A DNA stretch of 64,000 nucleotides from Streptomyces humidus (lineage in GTDB: Bacteria > Actinomycetota > Actinomycetes > Streptomycetales > Streptomycetaceae): contig NZ_BMTL01000009.1 of the NCBI RefSeq assembly GCF_014649655.1, positions 215,871 through 279,870 of the forward strand, written 5' to 3'. This document shows positions 9,995-19,281 of the stretch, one piece after another. Every line of letters begins with the position of its first letter. The stretch's first letter is position 1. The translations under genes and the position numbers were made by a program. The notes beneath the pieces were generated by a model, which was not told the DNA's origin, did no database searches, and saw nothing but the letters and a program-made list of their open reading frames with translations.

Positions 9995-11764
9995 ATGCCA
10001 CGAGGACGTCACCGCCATTCCCCTCCTTTGCACAGGCTGCTGCCCCCCTCGGCGATCGCAGGCGTCTCCCTTGTCTGCGCCCTGGGTCCCTGGGTTTTCA
10101 CGGAGCCGACGGCGCTCCGTGTGCTGGCCGCGGCCGCCGCGGCGACGGCGATCGTCGGCGCGGTCGTGATGCGTCATTGGGACGTGCAGGCCGGCAAGCA
10201 GGTCGCCGACCTCACGCGCGCGCGTGCCGGCGACGAGTGGCGCTTCGAGGAACGCGTCGCCGAGCTGGAGAGCGACCTCGAGGAATCGCGTGAGCTCCGG
10301 GTCAAGCTGGAGCAGCGGCTGCGGGCCAAGCGGGCCGAACTGGCCGGACTGCGCAACGAGCACGCCGCGCTGCTGCGGCGCTACGCCACCGCGGAGACCG
10401 AGCGCGCCAGCGCCCTGGAAGGCCGTCGCCTGCTGGAGATCGAGGCGGCTCCGGCGCCCGCGCTGCCCGCCGCGCGCGAGGCGCAGGACGCGAAGCCCAC
10501 CGACCCGGCCCGTGCAGCCGATGCAGCCGATACGGCTGGTATGTCCGGGACGTCTGGGACATCTGGTACGTCTGGTACGTCCGAGGGGGCCGAGACCTCC
10601 GAGGCCTCCGGCTCCGGCGCATCGGGCGAGGCCGTCGAGTCCTCCGCACCCGGCGGGGAGAAGGCGAAGACGCCGGCGGTGTTCTCACCAGAGGGGTCCA
10701 AGCTGTTCCTGCGTGCGCAGGAGGCCCTCGCGCGGCTCGATGCCGACAGCGTCAAGGCGTCGGATGAGCGGCTCACCGGGGACCTCACCGGGGACCTTTC
10801 GGAGGGGCTCACGGACAACCCTGCCGACGAGGGGCCCGCACGGCAGACCTCCGCGGAGGCCGCGCCGGAGGACGAGGCGCAGGGGAAGCCCGAGGCGGTC
10901 GACGAGCACACGCGCGCGACCGCCCCCCGCAAGGCTGTCGAGGACGACGAGACCCCCGACGGTGAGAAGCCGGACGAGGGGCCTTCGAACGACGCGTCCA
11001 CCGACCACGCACCTTCGAGGGAAGCGTCTGCGTCGGAAGCGACTTCCAGGGACGCCACTTCGGCGAGCGCGCTTCCCGACGACGGAGCGATTCCGGGGCA
11101 CGTCGCTCCAGCCGTCCCCCACATGGATGAGGCACGAGGGGCCTCGTCGGACGAGAACGCCACGGACGAGAACGCCGCGGACGACACCTCGGCGGACGAC
11201 GAGGCCGCCCTGGACGAGTCGGGTCGTGCCGCCGTTCCGGCAGAGGCGACGGATGCTCCGGCGGACGGCGCGCGGACCACGCGTTCCGAGACGCCCCTCG
11301 ACCGCGGCCCCGACCCTGACCTCGACCCCGATCCGGATCCCGGCCCGGGCCCCGGCCGTGGGGCCGCCGCCCCCCTCGCCGAGCCCGCTGCCGCCGCCGA
11401 GGCGGGTGCGGTCGTCCGGCGTCCCGCCGCTCCCGTCCAGCGCCCCTCCGGGCACTTCGCCGTGCCGACCGCCGTGGCCGTCGTCCCGGCCGCCGAGCCG
11501 GTACGGCGGCCGACCGCCGAGGGCGGCTTCGACTTCTTCGGCACGAAGAGCGAGACGGAGCCCGACGCGCTGGAGGCGGTGCAGAACGAGGACCTCGCCG
11601 ACGTCGTCGGCCAGGAGGCCCTCGCGCTGCACAAGGCCGAGTCCGAGGCGGGGTTCAAGCCGGCGGACGAGGCGGCGCGCGGAGTGGGCCAGGTGATCGA
11701 CCTGACCGCGCACGACGAGACGGAGCACATCGACCTCCAGGGGCTGCGCAGCGCCGTCTCCTGA
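9995..11764 (+). CDS. membrane protein with coiled coil and long acidic disordered tail
   Basis: Unrecognised 589-aa protein. Two hydrophobic segments lie near residues 14-30 and 38-56. A coiled coil rich in E/R/L follows (about 60-145, ending in alternating RYATAETERASALEGRRLLEIE). Then come about 400 residues of Asp/Glu/Ala/Pro/Ser-rich, clearly disordered sequence with GTS triplet repeats near residue 185. A short ordered C-terminus contains GGFDFFGTK and QVIDLTAHDETEHIDL. It looks like a scaffold or division/wall-associated protein, but no family function can be assigned. The start is apparently leaderless. Confidence 0.8.
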   Translation: MPRGRHRHSPPLHRLLPPSAIAGVSLVCALGPWVFTEPTALRVLAAAAAATAIVGAVVMRHWDVQAGKQVADLTRARAGDEWRFEERVAELESDLEESRELRVKLEQRLRAKRAELAGLRNEHAALLRRYATAETERASALEGRRLLEIEAAPAPALPAAREAQDAKPTDPARAADAADTAGMSGTSGTSGTSGTSEGAETSEASGSGASGEAVESSAPGGEKAKTPAVFSPEGSKLFLRAQEALARLDADSVKASDERLTGDLTGDLSEGLTDNPADEGPARQTSAEAAPEDEAQGKPEAVDEHTRATAPRKAVEDDETPDGEKPDEGPSNDASTDHAPSREASASEATSRDATSASALPDDGAIPGHVAPAVPHMDEARGASSDENATDENAADDTSADDEAALDESGRAAVPAEATDAPADGARTTRSETPLDRGPDPDLDPDPDPGPGPGRGAAAPLAEPAAAAEAGAVVRRPAAPVQRPSGHFAVPTAVAVVPAAEPVRRPTAEGGFDFFGTKSETEPDALEAVQNEDLADVVGQEALALHKAESEAGFKPADEAARGVGQVIDLTAHDETEHIDLQGLRSAVS

Positions 11765-11867
11765 CCGCCCGTCCGTTCCGATCTTCTCCGTCTTCCGTGG
11801 CACCCGCGTGTTCCGTGGCACCAGCGTGTGTCGGCGTGTTTCGCGTGTTCGGTGCGTGTCGCGCTGT

Positions 11868-13364
11868 CTAAGCCATCCACCGGTCGGGCCGGGCGTCCAG
11901 GCGCCCGGTCCGTGATCGTTCGGCCTGGCTCCCGAGCAGCTCCGCTGCCTGCTGTGCGTCCCGCAGACGGGCTGTGACGGTCTTGTTCGCCCCCGTGTCC
12001 ACGTGGACGTCCGCGAGCCGCCAGAGGCGCTGCCAGGGCCCTTGCGTCAACCGTGCGCTCTGGACCTTGGCGTGCGGTACGAGCGTCAGTCTCCGGCGCA
12101 GCAGTCCGTGCCGGGTGGCGAACACCGCGTCGGTGACGGCGATTCCGTAACCCCGCCACCACACCGGTACGCACCGCCCGGCTCGTCGCGGCGGGCGCGA
12201 GAACGAGTCCGCGGCCGGGACGCTCACCCCGGGCAGCACGCGCGCGACGACGGCTTCCGCGGCTTCGCGCGGAGCGACCGGCACGAGAACGGAGTTGGCC
12301 GAGCCGGCCACGTCCAGTTCGACGCGCACCCACCCGAGCCGCCGCCACAGCAGCGGCTGGACCATGCGCACGGTCTGCACCCGCCCGGGCGGCACCGTCT
12401 CGTGCGTGCGGTCCAGGAGGCCGCGATCGATGCGCAGGCCGTCCGGCGACTCGCCCACCGTCCAGTCGTACTCGCCGACGAACCGGCCCGCGCTGGTCGC
12501 GCCCGCCGCGCCGAGCAGCGGCACGCCGGTCGCCAGGACCGTCCACACGCTGTGGGTGGCCAGCCACAGAACCGGCGGCACGACCAGTGCGGCGGCCAGC
12601 GCTCCCCAGGTCGCGCCGGTCAGCACCAGTGCGACCGCGAGCTTGCGCGGCGGCACGCGCAAGAGCTCGCGCGCGGGCGCCTCGCCCACTTCGTGCGCCG
12701 TCTCCGGTGCGAATCCGGCCGCCCGCGCGAGCAGTTCCGCCCGCAGCGCGCGGGCCTCCTCCTCGCCCAGGAAGGCCAGTTCGTCCTTCTTCTCGGCGCC
12801 GACGACGTCGAGCCGGAGCTTCGCGACGCCCGCGATCCGGGCCAGCAGCGGCTGACTGACGTCGATCGCCTGGATGCGTTCCAGCCGGATGTGCGCGGCG
12901 CGCCGGAACAGCAGCCCGGTGCGGATGCGCAGCTCGCTGTCCGTCACCGCGAAGTGGGTGAACCACCAGGTCAGGAAGCCGTACAGGGAGGCTGCGGGGA
13001 CGAGGACTGCGAGCGCGATCAGCAGGGTGGTCGTGGTCAGCCGGGTCAGCTGCTCCTGCGCCTGGTTCGGGTCGTGCACCGCCCAGCCGACGAGGACCGC
13101 GATGGGCGCCCAGGCCCGCCGGAACGGCGTGACGGGATGCAGCCGCCGCTCGAGGACGGCCCGCTGCGGGCGAGCGTCCCCTGCCGCCGCACCGGACGCG
13201 TCCGGCTTGCCGGGGCCGCCCGGTGCGTCGAGCCCGTTCCGTACGTCGAGCCCGTTCCGTACGTCGAGCCCGTCCCGTACGTCGGGGCCGTCCGGTATTC
13301 GGGGGCCGTCCGGGCCGCCGCCCGGCCCGTCCGGTATGCCGTTGTCGACGTCGGGGGTCTTCAC
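11868..13364 (-). CDS. bacterial PH-domain (bPH_2, YdbT-like) membrane protein
   Basis: A 498-aa membrane protein with repeated bPH_2 modules: one after the first membrane pair ([28 protein letters not shown]), one mid-protein ([26 protein letters not shown]) and a C-terminal one ([27 protein letters not shown]). Four or more membrane helices alternate with them, as in B. subtilis YdbT. The N-terminus holds a low-complexity VRNGLD repeat encoded by 18-bp tandem repeats at 13239-13287. The GTG start overlaps the upstream PH gene stop by 4 nt. The YdbS/YdbT pair is linked to resistance to antimicrobial peptides in Bacillus; the role here is unknown. Confidence 0.88.
   Translation of the reverse strand: MKTPDVDNGIPDGPGGGPDGPRIPDGPDVRDGLDVRNGLDVRNGLDAPGGPGKPDASGAAAGDARPQRAVLERRLHPVTPFRRAWAPIAVLVGWAVHDPNQAQEQLTRLTTTTLLIALAVLVPAASLYGFLTWWFTHFAVTDSELRIRTGLLFRRAAHIRLERIQAIDVSQPLLARIAGVAKLRLDVVGAEKKDELAFLGEEEARALRAELLARAAGFAPETAHEVGEAPARELLRVPPRKLAVALVLTGATWGALAAALVVPPVLWLATHSVWTVLATGVPLLGAAGATSAGRFVGEYDWTVGESPDGLRIDRGLLDRTHETVPPGRVQTVRMVQPLLWRRLGWVRVELDVAGSANSVLVPVAPREAAEAVVARVLPGVSVPAADSFSRPPRRAGRCVPVWWRGYGIAVTDAVFATRHGLLRRRLTLVPHAKVQSARLTQGPWQRLWRLADVHVDTGANKTVTARLRDAQQAAELLGSQAERSRTGRLDARPDRWMA
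13239..13287 (-). repeat. 18-bp in-frame tandem repeat
   Basis: Units at 13239-13256 and 13257-13274 (CCGTACGTCGAGCCCGTT, last base variable) and a partial third copy encode [12 protein letters not shown] in the N-terminus of the PH-domain protein. Confidence 0.85.
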
Positions 13365-13873
13365 AGTCCCGCCGATCGGGCCTCGCCGAGGGCCGTGAGG
13401 CGGTCCCGGAGCCGTTCCGCCTCGGCCGGGGCCAGGCCCGGGATGGTCGCGTCGGTCGCGGCGGCCGCGGTGTGCAGCTGGACGCTGGCCAGCCCGAAGT
13501 ACCGCTCGACAGGACCGGAGGTGACCTCGACGAGCTGCATGCGCCCGTACGGCACCACGGTCTCCTCGCGCCACAGGACCCCGCGGCTGATCAGCAGGTC
13601 GTCGGCCCGCTCGGCGTACCGCCAGGAGCGCCAGTTGCGGCCGAGCAGCACCCAGCCCCACGCGACGCCCGTCAGGGGCAGCAGCGCGAACGCCGCCCAG
13701 GCGGGCCCGGCGATCAGCCCCGGCAGCAGGCCCGCTCCGACGGCCGCCAGTCCCAGCCACACCACCAGCAACAGCCGCCGCATCCGCAGCAGGCCCGGCG
13801 GCAGCCCGCTCCACACCGGTGCGACCGCCGCCGTCTCCGCGCCCCCCGGGTCAACCGGGCTCCCCGTCTCCAT
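13361..13873 (-). CDS. bacterial PH-domain (bPH_2, YdbS-like) membrane protein
   Basis: A 170-aa partner of the larger PH-domain protein. It has two membrane helices (about residues 28-45 and 48-70) and one bPH_2 domain with [35 protein letters not shown]. The paired small/large arrangement matches ydbS-ydbT. I chose the ATG at 13873. Another in-frame ATG at 13906 would overlap the start codon of the divergent nuoD, so the two genes share a control region of about 30 bp. Confidence 0.85.
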   Translation of the reverse strand: METGSPVDPGGAETAAVAPVWSGLPPGLLRMRRLLLVVWLGLAAVGAGLLPGLIAGPAWAAFALLPLTGVAWGWVLLGRNWRSWRYAERADDLLISRGVLWREETVVPYGRMQLVEVTSGPVERYFGLASVQLHTAAAATDATIPGLAPAEAERLRDRLTALGEARSAGL

Positions 13874-13904
13874 GGGGTCAGCGTACGTAGGGGAGACTGT
13901 CGCC

Positions 13905-15056
13905 ATGACTCCTACGACGGAGACCACGGTCGGGATCGGCGGTGCCGCCGAGAGCACCGACATGGTGCTGAACATCGGCCCCCAGCATCCGTCCACGCAC
14001 GGTGTGCTGCGGCTGCGGCTCGTGCTGGACGGCGAGCGCATCCGGCATGCGGAGCCGGTGATCGGCTACATGCACCGCGGCGCGGAGAAGCTGTTCGAGG
14101 CGCGCGACTACCGCCAGATCGTGATGCTGGCCAACCGCCACGACTGGCTGTCGGCGTTCTCGAACGAGCTGGGCGTGGTCCTCGCGGTGGAGCGGATGCT
14201 CGGCATGGAGGTCCCCGAGCGGGCCGTGTGGACGCGCACGCTGCTCGCCGAGCTGAACCGGGTGCTCAACCACCTGATGTTCCTCGGCTCCTATCCGCTG
14301 GAGCTGGGCGGCATCACGCCGGTCTTCTACGCCTTCCGCGAGCGCGAGGTGCTGCAGAACGTCATGGAGGAGGTCTCCGGCGGGCGCATGCACTACATGT
14401 TCAACCGCGTCGGCGGCCTCAAGGAGGACCTGCCGGCCGGCTGGACGTCCCGCGCGCGGGAGGCCGTCGCCGCCGTGCGCTCCCGGATGGACGTGTACGA
14501 CGACCTGGTGCTCGGCAACGAGATCTTCCGCGGGCGCACCCGTGACGTGGGCGTCCTCGCGCCGGAGCACGTGCACGCGTACGGCGTGAGCGGTCCGATC
14601 GCGCGCGGCTCGGGCGTCGACTTCGACCTGCGCCGGGACGAGCCGTATCTGGCGTACGGGCTGCTGCAGGACACGCTGAAGGTGGTGACCCGGACCGAGG
14701 GCGACTGCCTCGCGCGCTTCGAGTGTCTGCTGGAGCAGACGCACAACGCGCTCGACCTCGCGGACGCCTGTCTGGACCGTCTCGCCGACCTGCCGCCCGG
14801 ACCGATCAACCAGCGGCTCCCGAAGGTTCTCAAGGCGCCCGAGGGGCACACGTACGCGTGGACCGAGAACCCTCTCGGCATCAACGGCTACTACCTCGTC
14901 AGCAAGGGTGAGAAGACCCCGTACCGGCTGAAGCTGCGCTCGGCGTCGTACAACAACATCCAGGCGCTCACCGAGCTGCTGCCGGGCACCCTGGTCGCCG
15001 ACATGGTGGCGATCCTGGGGTCGATGTTCTTCGTGGTGGGGGACATCGACAAGTAG
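13905..15056 (+). CDS. NADH-quinone oxidoreductase subunit D paralogue (NuoD2 type)
   Basis: A 383-aa homologue of the 49-kDa subunit of complex I, standing alone with no other nuo gene in the window. The quinone-pocket His is kept (GPQHPSTHG, His32), as is the arginine of HRGAEKL (Arg58), which is methylated in mitochondrial NDUFS2. The residue 49 positions after that His, which is Tyr in canonical subunits, is Trp81 (NRHDW). GGGGAG lies 9 nt before the ATG. It may work in an alternative NuoD-containing complex or in redox sensing. The canonical role is uncertain. Confidence 0.88.
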   Translation: MTPTTETTVGIGGAAESTDMVLNIGPQHPSTHGVLRLRLVLDGERIRHAEPVIGYMHRGAEKLFEARDYRQIVMLANRHDWLSAFSNELGVVLAVERMLGMEVPERAVWTRTLLAELNRVLNHLMFLGSYPLELGGITPVFYAFREREVLQNVMEEVSGGRMHYMFNRVGGLKEDLPAGWTSRAREAVAAVRSRMDVYDDLVLGNEIFRGRTRDVGVLAPEHVHAYGVSGPIARGSGVDFDLRRDEPYLAYGLLQDTLKVVTRTEGDCLARFECLLEQTHNALDLADACLDRLADLPPGPINQRLPKVLKAPEGHTYAWTENPLGINGYYLVSKGEKTPYRLKLRSASYNNIQALTELLPGTLVADMVAILGSMFFVVGDIDK

Positions 15057-15114
15057 GCCCCCCGGCGGGCGGTCACCCGGCGAGCGGCCAGGCGGGCGGT
15101 CACCCCGCGGGCGG

Positions 15115-16296
15115 TCACCCCGCGGGTGCCGGACGGCCGTCTTCCGCGCCGAGCGGGTCCGCGATTCCCACCGGCTGGAGCAGCCATCCGAAGTCGCCCA
15201 TTCCGCCTCGCGCGGTCAGCTCCGAGGCCTGCGTGGCGCTCGCCAGGGCGCGCAGATACGCCGGGGGGTCCGTGGACGCGAGCGTGAGCGGGGGCCGCGC
15301 CCCGGTGACGCCCAGGGCGTGCAACGCGGCTCGCTGGCTGAGCAGACGCGCGCGGGACGCTGCGGACGGCCCTCCCGTCGTCGCCTCCCCCGTCGTCGCC
15401 TCCGCGCACGCGTCCAGGGCGACGTGGGCCGTGAGGTCGCAGGAACCGTCCGGAACGGGCGCCGTCTCCCGTCCCTCCCGGAAACCGGTGAGCGTTCCGA
15501 ACGGGGGACGCGCGTCGGCGGTGTGCGCGTAGTCCACGGCCATCGCCAGCCCGCGTACGACGCACGCCGCCGCGGACGCCCATGCCGCGTCCCGGGGGAG
15601 CCCGATCTCCGCCCGCAGCCCCTCCCCGCCCGCCAGCGGCCACCACCGCGCGAGCCACCCCGCCAGCGCGCCGTGGACCGGATCCCCGAGCCGCTCCGCT
15701 CCGTCGTCACGGACGAGCACCATGCGCGGCACGCCCGCGGAGTCGACCTCGACGACGTCGAGGGGGACGTTGTCCAGCCATTCGTTGGCGAAGAGCAGCC
15801 CGGTGAACTCCGGAGGCGGCTCGGTCAGCCACTCGATCCGTGAGGCGAGGCCCTCGGGGCGGTCGGCGATCTCGACGGCACACGCGCGTGTGCGGGCGGC
15901 CACGTCGGCGGGGAGCGCCGCCAGCACTCCTGTGACCAGTTCGCCCCGCCCTGCGGCCATGTCGACGAAGTCGAGCGACGCAGGCCGGCCCAGCGCCTCG
16001 TCGACCCGGCAGAGCAGCCGGGCCACGGCCTCGGCGAAGAGCGGCGACGCGTGCACGGACGTACGGAAGTGCCCTGCCGGACCCTCGGGCCGCCGGTAGA
16101 AGCCGCCCGGAGCGCGGGTGCGGCGGCTGCCCGTCGCGTCCGCGGCCGCCTGAGCGTCCGGGGAGCCCGGGGAGCCCGGGACGCCCGGAGCGTCCTGGCC
16201 GTACTCCGGGCCGTACGGGGCGTCCGGGCCGTACAGGGCGTCCTGCATGGCCGCTCGCCAGCCGCGCCACCGGCCCGAATCGGTCACTTCGTCCAC
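15115..16296 (-). CDS. SAM-dependent methyltransferase, MidA/NDUFAF7 (DUF185) family
   Basis: A 393-aa class I methyltransferase-like protein. After a disordered N-terminus, [32 protein letters not shown] precedes motif [12 protein letters not shown]. The family-typical [17 protein letters not shown] then occurs, with a further [12 protein letters not shown]. This is the pattern of MidA/NDUFAF7; human NDUFAF7 symmetrically dimethylates an arginine of NDUFS2, the NuoD homologue. The gene converges with the lone nuoD, ends 58 bp apart. GTG start with AAGGGG upstream. Substrate is inferred from family and context only. Confidence 0.85.
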   Translation of the reverse strand: MDEVTDSGRWRGWRAAMQDALYGPDAPYGPEYGQDAPGVPGSPGSPDAQAAADATGSRRTRAPGGFYRRPEGPAGHFRTSVHASPLFAEAVARLLCRVDEALGRPASLDFVDMAAGRGELVTGVLAALPADVAARTRACAVEIADRPEGLASRIEWLTEPPPEFTGLLFANEWLDNVPLDVVEVDSAGVPRMVLVRDDGAERLGDPVHGALAGWLARWWPLAGGEGLRAEIGLPRDAAWASAAACVVRGLAMAVDYAHTADARPPFGTLTGFREGRETAPVPDGSCDLTAHVALDACAEATTGEATTGGPSAASRARLLSQRAALHALGVTGARPPLTLASTDPPAYLRALASATQASELTARGGMGDFGWLLQPVGIADPLGAEDGRPAPAG

Positions 16297-16433
16297 CGCC
16301 CCTTGTCGACGACCATCCGGTCAGACTAGGCGTACAGGTGATCACGGCATCCACCTTGCGGAGTACACCGGCCCGGACCGGATCGGCCCTCCGGTTGACC
16401 CTGCACGCATCGGGCATCCCTACGCTGGGTCAC

Positions 16434-17636
16434 GTGCAGCGCCTCTATGACTTCCTCAGCAGACACCCGACCGGGGTCGACGGCTTCTGGGCCCTCGTCC
16501 TGTTCGGGATCTCCGCCGCTGCCGGAACCGCCGGGCAGGACCGGGGCGGCACCGACTCCATGGCGCTGCTGGTGCCGGTGGTCTTCCTGCTGTGCCTGGT
16601 CATCGCGTTGCGTCGGCGCATGCCCGAACAGATGCTCGTGCTCGCCGTCGCGCTCGGAGCGGCGCAGCTGGTGCTGAACGTCGGGGTCACGGCAGCCGAC
16701 TTCGCCCTCCTGGTGATCGTCTACACGGTTGCCGCGACCGGCGTCCGCTGGGCCTCGCGCCTCGCCCTGGTCATGGCGTTGAGTGCGGCCACCATGGCGC
16801 AGCTGCGCTGGCCGCACGAGAACGCGAGCGTGCCCGGCCAGGCGGCGGTCATCGTCTTCCAGACGGTGCCGTTCGTCCTGGCCTGGGTGCTCGGCGACTC
16901 GATGCGGACCCGTCGCGCCTATTTCGCCCAGCTGGAGGAGCGCACGGCGCGCCTGGAGAAGGAGCGCGAGGCGCAGTCGAAGGTCGCGGTCGCCGCCGAG
17001 CGCGCCCGGATCGCACGCGAGCTGCACGACGTCGTCGCGCACAACGTGTCGGTGATGGTGGTGCAGGCCGACGGCGCCGCCTATGTCCTCGACGCCGCGC
17101 CCGACCAGGCGAAGAAGGCGCTGGAGACGATCTCCTCCACCGGCCGCCAGGCGCTGGCCGAGATGCGGCGCCTGCTGGGCGTGCTGCGCACCGGCGAGCA
17201 CCAGGAGGGCGGTGAGTACGTGCCGCAGCCGGACGTCGAGCAGATCGAGGACCTCGTCGAGCAGTGCCGCGGCTCGGGCCTGCCGGTGGACTTCAAGGTC
17301 GAGGGCACCGCTCGGCCGCTGCCCAGCGGCGTCGAGCTGACGGCCTACCGCATCGTGCAGGAGGCGCTGACGAACACCCGTAAGCACGGCGGACCGAACG
17401 CCGGCGCGAGCGTGCGGCTGGTCTACTTCGACGACGGTCTCGGCCTGCTGGTCGAGGACGACGGCAAGGGCGCCCCCCACGAGCTGTACGAGGAGGGCGG
17501 CGCCGACGGCGCGGGCCACGGCCTGATCGGCATGCGCGAGCGAGTCGGCATGGTGGGCGGCACCCTGGACGCGGGCCCACGGCCGGGCGGAGGATTCCGC
17601 ATCAGCGCTCTGCTCCCGCTCAAACCGGCGCATTGA
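16434..17636 (+). CDS. NarL-type two-component sensor histidine kinase
   Basis: A 400-aa HisKA_3 kinase. Four to five membrane helices fill residues ~15-155, with hardly any extracellular loop. A short coiled coil precedes the phospho-acceptor His198 in ARIARELHDVVAHN. The ATPase domain has EALTNTRKHGG, DDGKG and GHGLIGMRERV. The GTG at 16434 lies 7 nt after TACGCT, so the transcript is probably leaderless; the frame is open to 16338. It is followed by its response regulator after a repeat-rich 242-nt gap. The signal is unknown. Confidence 0.9.
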   Translation: MQRLYDFLSRHPTGVDGFWALVLFGISAAAGTAGQDRGGTDSMALLVPVVFLLCLVIALRRRMPEQMLVLAVALGAAQLVLNVGVTAADFALLVIVYTVAATGVRWASRLALVMALSAATMAQLRWPHENASVPGQAAVIVFQTVPFVLAWVLGDSMRTRRAYFAQLEERTARLEKEREAQSKVAVAAERARIARELHDVVAHNVSVMVVQADGAAYVLDAAPDQAKKALETISSTGRQALAEMRRLLGVLRTGEHQEGGEYVPQPDVEQIEDLVEQCRGSGLPVDFKVEGTARPLPSGVELTAYRIVQEALTNTRKHGGPNAGASVRLVYFDDGLGLLVEDDGKGAPHELYEEGGADGAGHGLIGMRERVGMVGGTLDAGPRPGGGFRISALLPLKPAH

Positions 17637-17737
17637 CGCCCACACACACCCCCAGTTGACACCTGTCACGCCCCCTGTGCCGCCCACCACGAAACAGCCT
17701 GAACCAGCCGAACCGTCCTGAACCGGTCCGCGTGGCC

Positions 17738-17830
17738 CGGCCGACCGGCCGACCGGCCGACCGGATCACGGAACCGCCAGAACCGCCAGAACCGCAGGAA
17801 CCGCCAGAATCTCAGGAACCGCCAGAACCG
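17738..17830 (+). repeat. intergenic short tandem repeats between kinase and regulator genes
   Basis: CCGACCGG units (17738-17763) are followed by 9-bp GAACCGCCA-like units (17771-17830). They fill the gap between the histidine kinase stop and the response regulator start. No gene or clear promoter is seen inside. Confidence 0.75.
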
Positions 17831-17878
17831 CCCGCCGGAATCACTCGGCGGAATCAGAAGGAAACGGAAGAGGACTCG

Positions 17879-18547
17879 ATGACGATCCGCGTGATGCTCG
17901 TCGACGACCAGGTGCTGTTGCGCACCGGGTTCCGGATGGTGCTCGCCGCCCAGCCGGACATGGAGGTCGTGGCCGAGGCGGGCGACGGCGTCGAGGCCCT
18001 GCAGGTGGTGCGCTCCACGGCGGTCGACGTCGTGCTGATGGACGTCCGCATGCCGAAGCTGGACGGCGTGGAGGCCACCCGGCGCATCTGCGCGGAGCCC
18101 GACGCGCCGAAGGTGCTGATCCTGACCACCTTCGACCTCGACGAGTACGCGTTCTCCGGGCTGAAGGCGGGCGCCTCCGGGTTCATGCTCAAGGACGTGC
18201 CGCCGGGCGAGCTCCTCACCGCCATCCGCTCCGTGCACAGCGGCGACGCGGTGGTCGCCCCGTCCACCACCCGCCGTCTGCTGGACCGGTTCGCGCCGAT
18301 GCTGCCGAGCACCGGCGGTGAGCCCCGGCACAAGGAGCTGGAACGGCTGACGGAGCGCGAACGCGAGGTCATGGTGCTGGTCGCCCAGGGGCTGTCCAAC
18401 GGGGAGATCGCGGCCCGGCTGGTGCTGTCCGAGGCCACCGTCAAGACCCATGTGGGGCGCATCCTGACCAAGCTGGGGCTGCGCGACCGGGTCCAGGTCG
18501 TGGTCCTCGCGTACGAGACGGGACTCGTCCGCGCGGGCGGTCTGTGA
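17879..18547 (+). CDS. NarL/FixJ-family response regulator
   Basis: A 222-aa regulator with a receiver domain (acidic DD at 9-10, phospho-acceptor Asp55 in VLMDVRMP, Lys in MLKDVPPGE). A LuxR-type helix-turn-helix occupies about 155-215 (LTEREREVMVLVAQGLSNGEIAARL). The ATG at 17879 is preceded by GAAGAGGA. Partner of the upstream kinase. Upstream in-frame residues derive from the GAACCGCCA repeat and are not considered coding. Confidence 0.93.
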   Translation: MTIRVMLVDDQVLLRTGFRMVLAAQPDMEVVAEAGDGVEALQVVRSTAVDVVLMDVRMPKLDGVEATRRICAEPDAPKVLILTTFDLDEYAFSGLKAGASGFMLKDVPPGELLTAIRSVHSGDAVVAPSTTRRLLDRFAPMLPSTGGEPRHKELERLTEREREVMVLVAQGLSNGEIAARLVLSEATVKTHVGRILTKLGLRDRVQVVVLAYETGLVRAGGL

Positions 18548-18597
18548 ACCGGCGTGAACGGGCCGTCCGCTGCGGCGCCTGCCACTAGGGTCTGCGC

Positions 18598-19230
18598 ATG
18601 CTCCTGTGGATCAACGGCCCCTTCGGGGGCGGCAAGACACAGACCGCACACGAGATACGACGCCGGCTGCCGGGCAGCGTCGTCTGCGACCCCGAGCACG
18701 CCGGGTTCGGGCTGCGCCGGATGCTGCCGTCCGGGCTGCGCGGGGACTTCCAGGACCTCGTGTCGTGGCGGCAGGGCGTCGTCGAGGTCCTCGACCTGGC
18801 CCTCGGCGCGCACGACGGCGTGATCATCGCCCCCATGACCGTCACAGATCCCCGGTACTTCGACGAGACCGTCGGCCGGCTGCGCGAACTCGGCCACGAC
18901 GTGCGCCACTTCACGCTCCTCGCCGAACGGGAGACGGTCCTGAAGCGGCTGCGGGAACGCGGTTTCGGGCGCCTCCTCGGGTTCGTCGTGGGCAGGAACG
19001 CGGGCCTGCGCCGGGAGACCTGGGCCCTCCAGCGGCTCGACGACTGCCTGGAGCGGCTGCGGGAGCCGGAGTTCGCCGAGCATCTGTGGACGGACCGCAC
19101 GAGCGTGCCGAGGACGGCCGACCGCATCGCCGTCCTGGCCGGGCTGACGCTCAGCCCCCACACCGGGGGCGCGCTGCGGACACGGCTGCGACAGGCCGGG
19201 GTGAGCGCGCGGCACATCCGGTTCGACTGA
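18598..19230 (+). CDS. TmrB-like ATP-binding protein (putative tunicamycin-resistance type)
   Basis: A 210-aa P-loop protein with WINGPFGGGKT at residues 4-14, MTVTDPRYFDETVGRLRELGHDVRHFTL in the middle and a C-terminal SARHIRFD. This matches B. subtilis TmrB (WINGAFGSGKTQTA, a MTI-PEYFNEIIGRLR block, NHIRIK) from memory. TmrB lowers sensitivity to tunicamycin, a nucleoside antibiotic made by streptomycetes. Here it could be a resistance factor or a nucleoside/NMP-type kinase. TAGGGT lies 6 nt before the ATG (leaderless). It converges with an ArsR-type regulator. Confidence 0.82.
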   Translation: MLLWINGPFGGGKTQTAHEIRRRLPGSVVCDPEHAGFGLRRMLPSGLRGDFQDLVSWRQGVVEVLDLALGAHDGVIIAPMTVTDPRYFDETVGRLRELGHDVRHFTLLAERETVLKRLRERGFGRLLGFVVGRNAGLRRETWALQRLDDCLERLREPEFAEHLWTDRTSVPRTADRIAVLAGLTLSPHTGGALRTRLRQAGVSARHIRFD

Positions 19231-19281
19231 CCTTCCGGGAGGCGGCCGCCTTCGCGGCGACTGCGACCCTGCGGCCGAGCC

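Noticed and set aside
11868..16296. Long plus-strand open frame running from the PH-domain genes into nuoD
   Set aside because: Only the part from 13905 encodes NuoD; the upstream part is the antisense of the PH-domain genes.
17738..17830. CRISPR array or coding repeat
   Set aside because: Units are 8-9 bp with no spacers, and the in-frame translation is low-complexity EPP just before a clear ribosome site and start.
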